DNA of 9,357 nucleotides, taken from positions 1 to 9,357 of the forward strand of contig CBFGWL010000092.1 in NCBI GenBank assembly GCA_965652565.1, written 5' to 3'. The DNA is from RSA11 sp965652565 (GTDB taxonomy: Bacteria; Actinomycetota; Thermoleophilia; Solirubrobacterales; 70-9). Positions 1-5,387 of this stretch are shown piece after piece (positions within the stretch are counted from its first letter, which is position 1; every line of letters begins with the position of its first letter). The translations under genes were made by a program, and so were the position numbers. The notes under the pieces were generated by a model. The model was not told where the DNA came from and did no database searches. It was given only the letters and a program-made list of their open reading frames with translations.

Positions 1-856
1 GGGGGCGGAAGCGCAGGACCGGGTCGTCGGAGAGCTCGATCCCGTCGCACACGCGGGTTGGGTCGAAGACCATGCCGTCGTGACCGTCCGCGCGCGAGCG
101 TATCTCCAGCGTCCCGGCGAGCACGCGGTCGCGCTGCGCCGGCCAGGTGACGCTCGGATCGTGTGGATCATCGCCGAGGCCGGCGATCTGCATCTCCAAA
201 TCGAAGCGCACGGGGCTGCGCTCGAGCCGCTCTGCGAGCTCCTCGAAGAGGTAGTCGCGCCCGCGCCGCTTGGCCTCTGCGCGCGAGAGGTTGGGCTGCG
301 GGTCGTGCGGCCGCCACGCGTAGCGCACCCAGCGCTCGCTGCCATCCGCCGCGACCCACTTGAACGCGTGGATCGCGAAGTAGGGCCGCGCCGCGAAGCT
401 CGCGGGCGGGGCCAGTGCCGCCAGGTTCGCGCGCAGCGTGCGCGCCGCGCGCGGGTTGCGGGCGAGAAAGAGCGGCAGGCGCAGCGCCGAGCCCGCGCTC
501 GGCCGTGAGATCCGCACGAACTCGATGAACGATTCGGGCGTGCGGAAGGGGAAGTGGGGTGCGGTCTGCGCGGAGATGTCGGTGCGCGCGCCGTCGGGGA
601 GCTCGAAGCTCACGGCGAGCCCCCGCACGTCGGGCGCATAGTCGGGATCCTCCGGGTCCCCGCCGCCGTTCGAGAAGCGCGCGATCACGGGCACCGGCTC
701 GCCCTGCATGTGCGGGGCGCGGGTGAGCTCGGCCGCCGCGGGCGTCGCGGTGAACGTGCCGGCGCAGATGATCCCCTTGGCGTGCAGGGCGCGGTAACCG
801 GGATGCGCGCCGAAGCGTTCGCGGATCGCGTCAAGCGCTTGCTGGGGCGAGATCAC
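1..856 (-). CDS. Catalase-related haem peroxidase (mini-catalase type), 3' end outside the window
   Basis: A reading frame on the - strand runs from a GTG at 856-854 off the window edge: 285 codons and no stop. Family signatures are clear: the distal-His segment GYRALHAKG (His25), ARFSNGGGDP (Arg60-Pro68), DVRGLAVSF (76-84) and, near the edge, VFDPTRVCDGIELSDDP (263-279). These belong to the catalase fold, and the short start before the distal His suggests the small catalase-related peroxidase group. The catalase segment with the distal Asn (NNTPVFF) reads QTAPHFPF here, so that Asn is missing. In known relatives this goes with peroxidase rather than strong catalase activity. The proximal haem-ligand Tyr should lie beyond the edge and cannot be checked. 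The start is chosen because an in-frame TAG, the merR stop, lies 11 codons upstream. The gene follows merR by 33 nt and is probably co-regulated with it. Expected role: haem-dependent removal of H2O2 or organic peroxides. Confidence 0.9.
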   Translation of the reverse strand, partial: MISPQQALDAIRERFGAHPGYRALHAKGIICAGTFTATPAAAELTRAPHMQGEPVPVIARFSNGGGDPEDPDYAPDVRGLAVSFELPDGARTDISAQTAPHFPFRTPESFIEFVRISRPSAGSALRLPLFLARNPRAARTLRANLAALAPPASFAARPYFAIHAFKWVAADGSERWVRYAWRPHDPQPNLSRAEAKRRGRDYLFEELAERLERSPVRFDLEMQIAGLGDDPHDPSVTWPAQRDRVLAGTLEIRSRADGHDGMVFDPTRVCDGIELSDDPVLRFRP

Positions 857-863
857 TCGGCCG

Positions 864-869
864 ACCCTA
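864..869 (-). promoter_or_regulatory. Candidate -10 box (TAGGGT) for a leaderless peroxidase transcript
   Basis: On the - strand TAGGGT is followed by 7 nt and then the GTG start of the peroxidase gene. TANNNT about 7 nt before the start codon is the usual layout of leaderless actinobacterial genes. No good -35 is seen 17 nt upstream (TAGCCG, overlapping the merR stop). The AGGG inside the box, 8 nt from the GTG, could instead act as a weak ribosome binding site in a merR-peroxidase mRNA. Confidence 0.3.
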
Positions 870-889
870 TTCGGCCGCCTGCCCTGCGG

Positions 890-1363
890 CTAGTGCGAAT
901 GGGCGATGGCGTCCGGCTCAGCCAGGTGCTGGCCCACGATCTCCTGAAAGCCCGGGCACTGTCCGATCTCGCTCGCCTGGCACTCGAGCAGGTGGTCGAC
1001 CATGTCCAGCGCCACGTGCATGTCCTTGATGCGCTGGGCGAGCTCGGCCCGCTGCTCTTTGAGCACCTCGACGCGGCGCTCGCGGTCGCTGTCGAGGATC
1101 TCGCGGATCCGCTCGAGCGTGAGCCCGGCCTGCTTGGCGTGGAGGATCGCGGCGACCCGCGCCGCGTGCCAGTACCGGTAGCGCCGGCGGCCGTTCACGC
1201 GCTCGGCGGGCTCGAGCAGGCCGACGTCCTCCCAGTGGCGCAGGACGTGCGTCGCGAGGCCGAAGCGCTTGGCGAGCTGCCCGATCGTGAGCTCCCCGCC
1301 GGAGCCATCCTCGTGTCCGTGCACGTGGTTGATGCCGATATGTGATTCGGGGCTTGACTTCAT
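890..1363 (-). CDS. MerR-family transcriptional regulator with a C-x7-C-P C-terminal loop
   Basis: The protein has 157 residues. A MerR winged helix-turn-helix starts at about residue 25 (LTIGQLAKRFG), continues with the typical VLRHWEDVGLL and RRRYRYW segments, and ends near residue 92. A long dimerisation helix (about 95-126) follows, then a loop with Cys128 and Cys136 (ECQASEIGQCPGF). The N-terminus carries His8, His13, His15 and His17, and the protein ends HSH. MerR proteins bind DNA as dimers, usually between the -35 and -10 boxes, and change DNA twist when the C-terminal part senses its signal. The Cys pair fits a metal or thiol/oxidant sensor, but the ligand is not known. ATG 1363 is preferred because AAGG lies 6 nt before it; the GTG at codon 14 has no such site. 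Divergent from the flavoprotein gene and upstream of the peroxidase gene, it probably controls both. Confidence 0.92.
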   Translation of the reverse strand: MKSSPESHIGINHVHGHEDGSGGELTIGQLAKRFGLATHVLRHWEDVGLLEPAERVNGRRRYRYWHAARVAAILHAKQAGLTLERIREILDSDRERRVEVLKEQRAELAQRIKDMHVALDMVDHLLECQASEIGQCPGFQEIVGQHLAEPDAIAHSH

Positions 1364-1428
1364 GTTGACCTTAACTTACAGAGTACTCCGTCGAGGCAAT
1401 CACTGCAGTACGAAAGAGGGAGAGATCC
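1364..1428. promoter_or_regulatory. Divergent intergenic control region between merR-type gene and flavoprotein gene
   Basis: This 65-bp gap must hold the promoters of both divergent genes. It contains two perfect 8-bp palindromes, GAGTACTC (1381-1388) and ACTGCAGT (1402-1409). Their centres are 21 bp apart, two helical turns. Within them GTACT (1383-1387) and AGTAC (1407-1411) form an inverted repeat. Leftward, TAAGTT (1378-1373) is a possible -10 for merR, with TTGCCT (1399-1394) a poor -35 at a short 15-nt spacing. Rightward, a purine-rich GAGGGAGAG just before ATG 1429 is the flavoprotein ribosome binding site. No convincing rightward -10 is visible. Binding of the adjacent MerR protein here is inferred from position. 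Confidence 0.45.
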
Positions 1429-2394
1429 ATGGACGAACCACTCGACGCGATCGTGGTTGGCGCCGGCCCGGCGGGGCTGGCGGCGGCGCTCACCCTGGGG
1501 CGCTCGCGGCGCCGCACGCTGGTGCTCGACACCGGCGATCCGCGCAACGCGCCTGCCGATGAGATGCACAATTTCTTCTCGCGCGACGGCGAGCCGCCCG
1601 CGCGGGTGCGCGCGATCGCGCGCGAGCAAATCGCGGCGTACCCGACCGTGGAATTCCGCGACGTGGGCGCGGTGAAAGCACGCGCGGAGGACGACGGGTT
1701 CGTATTCACCCTGGCCGACGGCACGACAGCGCGCGCCCACCGCGTCCTGCTCGCCACGGGCCTCGCTGACGAGCTGCCGCAGATCCCGGGCCTGGATGAG
1801 CTTTGGGGGAAGTCGGTCTTCCACTGTCCCTACTGCCACGGCTACGAGCTGGCTGGGCAGTCCGTGGGCGTCGTGGGCGCCGCGCCGCACACCGTGAAGC
1901 TCGCGCTGCAGCTCACGCGCCTGGCGGGCCCGATCGCGGTGCTCGCTAACGGCGGGGAGCTCGACGGCGGCGACGGCGCGAAGCTCGCCCAGCACGACGT
2001 TGCGATCCACGCCGATCCGATCGCGCGCGTCCACGGGCGCGACGGGCGTCTGGAGGCGGTGGAGTTCGCCGCCGGCGAGCGCCTCGATCTCGACGCGCTG
2101 TACGTCTCGCCGAAGCTCAGCCAGCGCAGCGATCTCGCCGAGCAGCTCGGTTGCGCGCGCTTCGAAGACGACCTGGTGGAGGTCGACGAGCTGGGCCGCA
2201 CGTCGGTGCCCGGCGTGTTCGCGGCGGGCGACATGGCGCGTCGTTCCTCGCTGCCGGGCCCCGCGGCAGCGGTGATCGCGGCGGCTGCGAGCGGCACGAT
2301 GGCCGCGGCGGCGCTCGACCAGGACCTGGTCGCGGCCCAGTTCGGACTGCCCGCGCTGCACGCCCCCGAGCGAGCGGCGGTGCCCGCCGGTTAG
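1429..2394 (+). CDS. Thioredoxin-reductase-fold FAD disulfide oxidoreductase (CPYC type)
   Basis: The protein has 321 residues, about the length of low-molecular-weight thioredoxin reductases. The N-terminal FAD-binding Rossmann motif is IVVGAGPAGLAAA (GAGPAG at 11-16). The redox-active pair is Cys133/Cys136 in CPYCHGYE, close to the CxxC position in E. coli TrxR. A second FAD motif, VPGVFAAGDMAR, lies at about 261-270. The nucleotide site of the middle domain is degenerate: GVVGAAPHTVKLALQL stands where GGGDSA is expected, and VLANGGEL where the HRR 2'-phosphate motif is expected. It therefore need not be a true NADPH-thioredoxin reductase. Related CxxC flavoenzymes oxidise or reduce small dithiols (GliT and HlmI are examples). 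Substrate and electron donor are unknown; a cytosolic location is expected, as there is no signal peptide. A purine-rich ribosome binding site precedes the ATG. The gene is divergent from the MerR regulator, its likely controller. Confidence 0.9.
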   Translation: MDEPLDAIVVGAGPAGLAAALTLGRSRRRTLVLDTGDPRNAPADEMHNFFSRDGEPPARVRAIAREQIAAYPTVEFRDVGAVKARAEDDGFVFTLADGTTARAHRVLLATGLADELPQIPGLDELWGKSVFHCPYCHGYELAGQSVGVVGAAPHTVKLALQLTRLAGPIAVLANGGELDGGDGAKLAQHDVAIHADPIARVHGRDGRLEAVEFAAGERLDLDALYVSPKLSQRSDLAEQLGCARFEDDLVEVDELGRTSVPGVFAAGDMARRSSLPGPAAAVIAAAASGTMAAAALDQDLVAAQFGLPALHAPERAAVPAG

Positions 2395-2420
2395 ACCCGG
2401 GCGCCGCGGGGCGGTACGGT
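2392..2420 (+). promoter_or_regulatory. Candidate promoter of the arylsulfotransferase-like gene (leaderless layout)
   Basis: TAGACC (2392-2397, four of six matches to TTGACA, overlapping the stop codon of the flavoprotein gene) is followed by exactly 17 nt and TACGGT (2415-2420). The GTG start comes 6 nt later at 2427, so transcription would begin at or next to the start codon. GGTGG at 2419-2423 is the only, weak, alternative ribosome binding site. GGCGCC at 2400-2405 and 2421-2426 could also pair as a stem. Confidence 0.4.
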
Positions 2421-2426
2421 GGCGCC

Positions 2427-3878
2427 GTGCACCGCGATCGCCGTGGGCGCCTTCGGTTTATCCAACCCGCACAGCTCGGGCTTTGGGTCCTCTACGGGCT
2501 GATGGCATCGCCGGCCCTCGCCTCGGCGGCGCCGGAGATCGAAGCGCCGGGCCTCAATCCGCCGTTCGAGCGCGGCGCCCACGACTACACCGTCCCCTGC
2601 GCGGACCCCGTGCCGATCACCGCGCGCGCGGACGCGGACGGGCGCACACGCATCGGCGCGGGGGAGTGGGCGGCGGGCACCGCCCGGCGGTCGGTCGCGC
2701 TGGAGCCGGGGCAGGCGGTGCGGGTGGAGATCCGCGGCGGCGGCGAGCCGGCGGAGAGCTATTTCCTGCGCTGCCTGCCCGACGACTTCCCCGAGTACGA
2801 GTTCGAGGCACCGGGCGAGCCGAGCCGCGGGCTCTACATGGTCTCGCCGATGACGCTGGAGGGCCCGAACCCCAACTACACGTTCGTCTTCGACGGGCGG
2901 GGTGTGCCGGTCTGGTGGGAGCGCACCGATCCACCCACGATCGACGCGAAGCTCATGCGCGACGGCTCGATCGCCTGGACGCGCTGGAGCGGGGAGGGCT
3001 ACGGCACCGAGCCGGGCGTCTCGTATGAGATCCGCACGCTCGAGGGCAAGCTGGTCCGCACGATCGCGACGGTCGGCGCCGACACGCCCACCGATCACCA
3101 CGAGCTGATCGAGACGGCGTCGGGCAACTACATCCTGCTCTCCTACCGGCCGCGCGAGCACGCGGATCTGCGTCCCTACATCGACGCGCCCGACGCCACC
3201 GTGCTCGACAGCGTGATCCAGGAGGTGACCCCGGAGGGCGAGCTCGTCTGGGAATGGTCGAGCGCCGATCACATCGCCCTCGCCGAGACCGGCCGCTGGC
3301 TCGCCAAGATCGAGGAGCCCTACGACCTCACCCACATCAACGCCGTCTCCGAGACCACCGACGGCGACCTGCTGATCTCCCTCCGCCACACGGACGCGAT
3401 CTACCGGATCGACCGCGCTACCGGACGCGTGGAGTGGAAGCTCGGCGGCACGCCGATCCCGCAATCGCTGCGCGTGGTAAACGACCTGTTCCCGGCCTCG
3501 CTGGGCGCCCAGCACGACGTGCGCTGGGCGGGCGAGGACGAGGTGACGGTCTTCGACAACCAGACGGAGACCGGCTACCAGCCGCGCGCCCTGCGCTTTC
3601 GCATCCTCGACGACACGGCGATGCTCGTCGACTCCGCGAGCGACTTCTCGCTTCAGAGCTCGATCTGCTGCGGATCGGCCCGCCAGCACACCGACGGCTC
3701 CTGGCTGATCTCGTGGGGCGGGACGAACCTGGTGAGCGAGGTCGACGCGGCCGGGCACCGCGCGTTCGCGCTGCGCTTCGCCGAGGGCTCGACGAGCTAC
3801 CGTGCGGTGCCGGCCGACGCCCACCCGGTCGAGCGCTACCGCGGCGCGATGAGCGCGCGGATCCCCGACGCGCGCTAG
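2427..3878 (+). CDS. Secreted arylsulfotransferase-family (ASST-like) beta-propeller protein
   Basis: The protein has 483 residues from GTG 2427. A signal peptide is evident: basic HRDRRGRLR, a hydrophobic core at about 17-31 and an ASA site at 32-34. The open frame extends further left, but that part overlaps the flavoprotein gene. Next comes a cadherin-like beta-sandwich (about 40-118; LNPPFERGAHDYTV), whose Cys58 and Cys116 could form a disulfide. The propeller part shows Arylsulfotran_2-type signatures: DHHELIE (His224, His225), THINAV (His303), a following IYRIDRATGRVEWKLGG, AQHDVRW (His363), FDNQ, and ARQHTDGSWLISWGG (His421). Characterised ASST enzymes move sulfate between phenols through a sulfo-histidine. 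Many members of this branch are uncharacterised, so sulfotransferase activity here is only a family-level guess. CysCys at 414-415 is notable. It probably acts outside the membrane. Confidence 0.85.
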   Translation: MHRDRRGRLRFIQPAQLGLWVLYGLMASPALASAAPEIEAPGLNPPFERGAHDYTVPCADPVPITARADADGRTRIGAGEWAAGTARRSVALEPGQAVRVEIRGGGEPAESYFLRCLPDDFPEYEFEAPGEPSRGLYMVSPMTLEGPNPNYTFVFDGRGVPVWWERTDPPTIDAKLMRDGSIAWTRWSGEGYGTEPGVSYEIRTLEGKLVRTIATVGADTPTDHHELIETASGNYILLSYRPREHADLRPYIDAPDATVLDSVIQEVTPEGELVWEWSSADHIALAETGRWLAKIEEPYDLTHINAVSETTDGDLLISLRHTDAIYRIDRATGRVEWKLGGTPIPQSLRVVNDLFPASLGAQHDVRWAGEDEVTVFDNQTETGYQPRALRFRILDDTAMLVDSASDFSLQSSICCGSARQHTDGSWLISWGGTNLVSEVDAAGHRAFALRFAEGSTSYRAVPADAHPVERYRGAMSARIPDAR

Positions 3879-3913
3879 GCCCGCGACCCGGCGCCTGGCG
3901 CGCTGAGTCTGCG

Positions 3914-3919
3914 TATCTT
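3914..3919 (+). promoter_or_regulatory. Candidate -10 box (TATCTT) for a leaderless hydrolase transcript
   Basis: TATCTT lies 8 nt before ATG 3928 in a 49-nt gap that is otherwise GC-rich. No Shine-Dalgarno-like sequence precedes this ATG (CGGGCGCC), so a leaderless mRNA is plausible. No good -35 box is visible at 17-18 nt. GGCGCC directly precedes the start codon, as it does for the upstream arylsulfotransferase-like gene. Confidence 0.35.
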
Positions 3920-3927
3920 CGGGCGCC

Positions 3928-4842
3928 ATGCCGGCCCGGCTTCGCCACGCATTCGTCGTCGCAACCGTGCTCGCCGCGGCGCTCATCTGGGTGCCCGCCG
4001 CCCCCGCGGCCGAGACGCTCAACAAGGTCCCGTACTACCTGGGCCTGCACCCGGCGCAGGGCGAGGCGCGGGGCACCGTGCTGCTTCTCCACGGCGGCGG
4101 CTGGCAGGGGGATCTGGGCCGCGGCGCCGACCGCCTCCAGCAGCCGACGATCAAGCTGCTGCGGGGCTGGGGCTTCGACGTCGCCACGCTCGGGTACCGC
4201 TCGGGCGCGGCCGGCCTCGACGATGCGCTGGCCGCGTTCGACGAGCTGCGCGGGCGCGCCGGGCCCGAGGAGCCGATCTGCCTCTTCGGCTTCTCCGCGG
4301 GCGCGCAGCTCAGCCTGATCACGGCGGCGCGGCGCGGGGAGGACGTCGCCTGCGTGATCGACCTGCTCGGCCCGCCGGATCTCGAGGATTTCGGCGAGCG
4401 GCGGCGCTCCGAGCGCGGGGAGGACCTCGCGCGCGCCGCCTTCGGCGGGCGCGCGCTGCGGCGGATGAGCCCGCTACGCAACGCCGATGCGATCACCGCG
4501 CCCGTGCTGATCGGCGCGGCGAGCTGCGACCGCTACGTGGCCCCCGACGATCACGAGCGCTTCGCCGAGCGCCTGCGCGAGGAGGGCAACGACGCGCGCT
4601 TCGCCGTGATCGAGGCAGGCGACGACGTCGACCTCGAGCACTGCCGCGTGGACGCCGACTCCTACGACGCCTTCCTCGAGGAGGCCCGCGCGCACCTCAC
4701 GCGGGCGAGCGAGGACTGGAGCCCGCCGTCGGCCGCCGCACCGGGAGACCCCGAAGACGACGGCGGCGGAGCGGGCCTGATCATCGGCTTGGCCGGCGTT
4801 CTCGCCGGGATCGCGCTCGCCGTCTGGGCCTGGCGGCGCTGA
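3928..4842 (+). CDS. Exported, membrane-anchored alpha/beta hydrolase (esterase-like)
   Basis: The protein has 304 residues. Residues 1-27 are a signal peptide: PARLRH, a hydrophobic core at 8-22, and a cleavage site after APA (25-27). The mature part is an alpha/beta hydrolase. HGGGW (55-59) gives the oxyanion-hole strand of esterase/lipase-type enzymes. GFSAG (121-125) is the nucleophile elbow with Ser123. Asp201 (SCDRYVAPDD) is the likely acid and His238 (LEHCRVD) the likely base. A Pro/Asp/Gly-rich linker (about 260-282) leads to a membrane segment (283-302) ending in ArgArg. The enzyme should therefore be tethered to the outer face of the membrane. There is no LPXTG motif, so sortase attachment is unlikely. 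The substrate is unknown; a carboxylic ester is the best family-level guess. It follows the arylsulfotransferase-like gene by 49 nt and may share its transcript or have its own leaderless promoter. Confidence 0.88.
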   Translation: MPARLRHAFVVATVLAAALIWVPAAPAAETLNKVPYYLGLHPAQGEARGTVLLLHGGGWQGDLGRGADRLQQPTIKLLRGWGFDVATLGYRSGAAGLDDALAAFDELRGRAGPEEPICLFGFSAGAQLSLITAARRGEDVACVIDLLGPPDLEDFGERRRSERGEDLARAAFGGRALRRMSPLRNADAITAPVLIGAASCDRYVAPDDHERFAERLREEGNDARFAVIEAGDDVDLEHCRVDADSYDAFLEEARAHLTRASEDWSPPSAAAPGDPEDDGGGAGLIIGLAGVLAGIALAVWAWRR

Positions 4843-4850
4843 GCGGGCGC

Positions 4851-4870
4851 ACCCGGTTCGCAGCCCGGGT
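4851..4870 (+). terminator. Possible weak terminator hairpin after the alpha/beta hydrolase gene
   Basis: ACCCGG (4851-4856) and CCGGGT (4865-4870) form a 6-bp stem with an 8-nt loop, starting 8 nt after the stop codon. No U-tract follows. It overlaps the candidate -35 element of the next gene, so the two readings compete or the element is shared. Confidence 0.25.
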
Positions 4871-4879
4871 CGGGGGTAG
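4855..4879 (+). promoter_or_regulatory. Candidate SigB/SigF-type stress promoter
   Basis: GGTT (4855-4858), a 15-nt spacer and GGGTAG (4874-4879) match the GTTT/GGTT-N14-16-GGGTA pattern used by SigB/SigF-like factors of actinobacteria. It lies 38 nt before the start of the small Rho_N protein gene and on its strand. In GC-rich DNA GGGTA is not rare, so this remains tentative. Confidence 0.4.
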
Positions 4880-4885
4880 TCGCGA

Positions 4886-4908
4886 GGGTGGAACCCCACC
4901 CGAGGAGG
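4886..4908 (+). promoter_or_regulatory. 5'-leader hairpin abutting a strong ribosome binding site
   Basis: GGGTGG (4886-4891) and CCACCC (4896-4901) form a perfect 6-bp stem with the loop AACC. AGGAGG (4903-4908) follows one nucleotide later, then 9 nt to ATG 4918. This ribosome binding site decides the start in favour of 4918 over an in-frame GTG at 4888 that lies inside the hairpin. From the proposed promoter the mRNA would begin at about 4886, so the stem would cap its 5' end. Confidence 0.45.
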
Positions 4909-4917
4909 TCACCCAAG

Positions 4918-5178
4918 ATGGCCAAGGACCACGGACCCAGCGTCAAGGACGACAAGCTCTACGAGGAGCTGCGCGACCAAGGCGAGAGCAAGGAGAAGGC
5001 CGCCCGCATCGCAAACGCGAAGGCCGGTGGTGAGGACGTCAGCAAGAAGGGCGGTGAGGGCGAGAGCTACGAGGACCGCACCAAGGAGGAGCTCGAGGAG
5101 CGCGCCGCCGAGATCGGCATCGAGGGCCGCTCCAAGATGAACAAGGACGAGCTCATCGAGGCGCTTCGCAGCCACTGA
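4918..5178 (+). CDS. Small charged DUF7218/Rho_N-domain protein
   Basis: The protein has 86 residues and is strongly charged, with no Cys, Trp or membrane segment. Residues 1-34 (MAKDHGPSVKDD, then a helix containing KLYEEL and SKEKAARIANA) match the conserved front half of small actinobacterial proteins annotated as DUF7218. A Gly/Lys-rich linker (about 36-49) follows. Residues 52-85 (TKEELEERAAEIGIEG, then SKMNKDELIEALRSH) form a Rho_N-type helical hairpin, also called SAP-like. In Rho factor this motif helps bind nucleic acid; here it stands without any Rho ATPase, so termination activity should not be assumed. Binding of nucleic acid and a stress-related role are inferences, the second from the SigB/SigF-like promoter candidate. 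It has an AGGAGG site and its own terminator, so it looks monocistronic. Confidence 0.9.
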   Translation: MAKDHGPSVKDDKLYEELRDQGESKEKAARIANAKAGGEDVSKKGGEGESYEDRTKEELEERAAEIGIEGRSKMNKDELIEALRSH

Positions 5179-5184
5179 GCGCCG

Positions 5185-5216
5185 GCGTCCCTCCGGTGGA
5201 CTAGCCGGAGGGACGC
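5185..5216. terminator. Perfect 12-bp terminator hairpin
   Basis: GCGTCCCTCCGG (5185-5196) pairs with CCGGAGGGACGC (5205-5216) over 12 bp without mismatch, around an 8-nt loop (TGGACTAG), 6 nt after the Rho_N gene stop. No U-run follows, as is common for terminators in GC-rich actinobacteria. The symmetry would also allow it to work on the other strand. Confidence 0.75.
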
Positions 5217-5387
5217 ACACCCACGCGCGGGCTCGACCGCGCGGACAAACGGCAGGCCCAAACTCCCGACCGCCGGGCGATGGGAATCGCTTGCGTGCGC
5301 ACTTAACGTGCCCGCTCGCCGCGCCGGCGCCCCTCGGACCTGGGTGCCGCGCGGCCCAGACAAGTCGCCAACCCAAGCCAAGAGGGG
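5217..5387. other. Non-coding gap upstream of the large secreted hydrolase gene
   Basis: This 171-bp gap must contain the promoter and leader of the following gene. Two further hairpins are visible: CGCGCGG/CCGCGCG (5224-5230 with 5237-5243, loop of 6) and GGCGCCC/GGGTGCC (5326-5332 with 5342-5348, one G-U pair, loop of 9). The only AT-richer patch is around 5283-5309 (GGAATC, later ACTTAACG). A GGAATC/ACGT pair there could be an ECF-type promoter, but the match is too loose to call. AGAGGGG at 5381-5387 is the purine-rich ribosome binding site. Confidence 0.4.

Noticed and set aside
554..1345. A 263-codon + strand open frame over the peroxidase and MerR genes
   Set aside because: Both - strand genes have strong family motifs in this span; the + frame has none.
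1365..1370. TTGACC as a rightward -35 box for the flavoprotein gene
   Set aside because: No TANNNT-like -10 lies 16-20 nt downstream; the match is probably fortuitous next to the merR start codon.
1360..2361. A 333-codon open frame on the - strand opposite the flavoprotein gene
   Set aside because: It would overlap the whole flavoprotein gene, whose FAD and CPYC motifs are certain; the frame itself shows no family features.
2151..2426. N-terminal extension of the arylsulfotransferase-like protein
   Set aside because: The extra codons overlap the flavoprotein gene out of frame and are low-complexity Arg/Gly/Ala; starting at GTG 2427 gives a proper signal peptide.
2400..2426. GGCGCC pair as a terminator between the flavoprotein and arylsulfotransferase-like genes
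   Set aside because: The stem is only 6 bp with a 15-nt loop, each arm is self-palindromic, there is no U-tract, and it would include bases next to the start codon.
2391..4025. A 544-codon open frame on the - strand across the arylsulfotransferase-like gene
   Set aside because: The composition is typical of an antisense shadow, no motif is seen, and it spans the end of one real + strand gene and the start of the next.
4888..4917. Earlier GTG start for the Rho_N protein
   Set aside because: It would add ten residues, start inside a hairpin and lie before the AGGAGG site, which is well spaced for ATG 4918.
5283..5309. ECF-type promoter (GGAATC with CGT 18 nt on) before the giant hydrolase gene
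   Set aside because: Spacing and -10 match are loose, and such short boxes arise by chance in a 171-bp gap; kept only as a remark.
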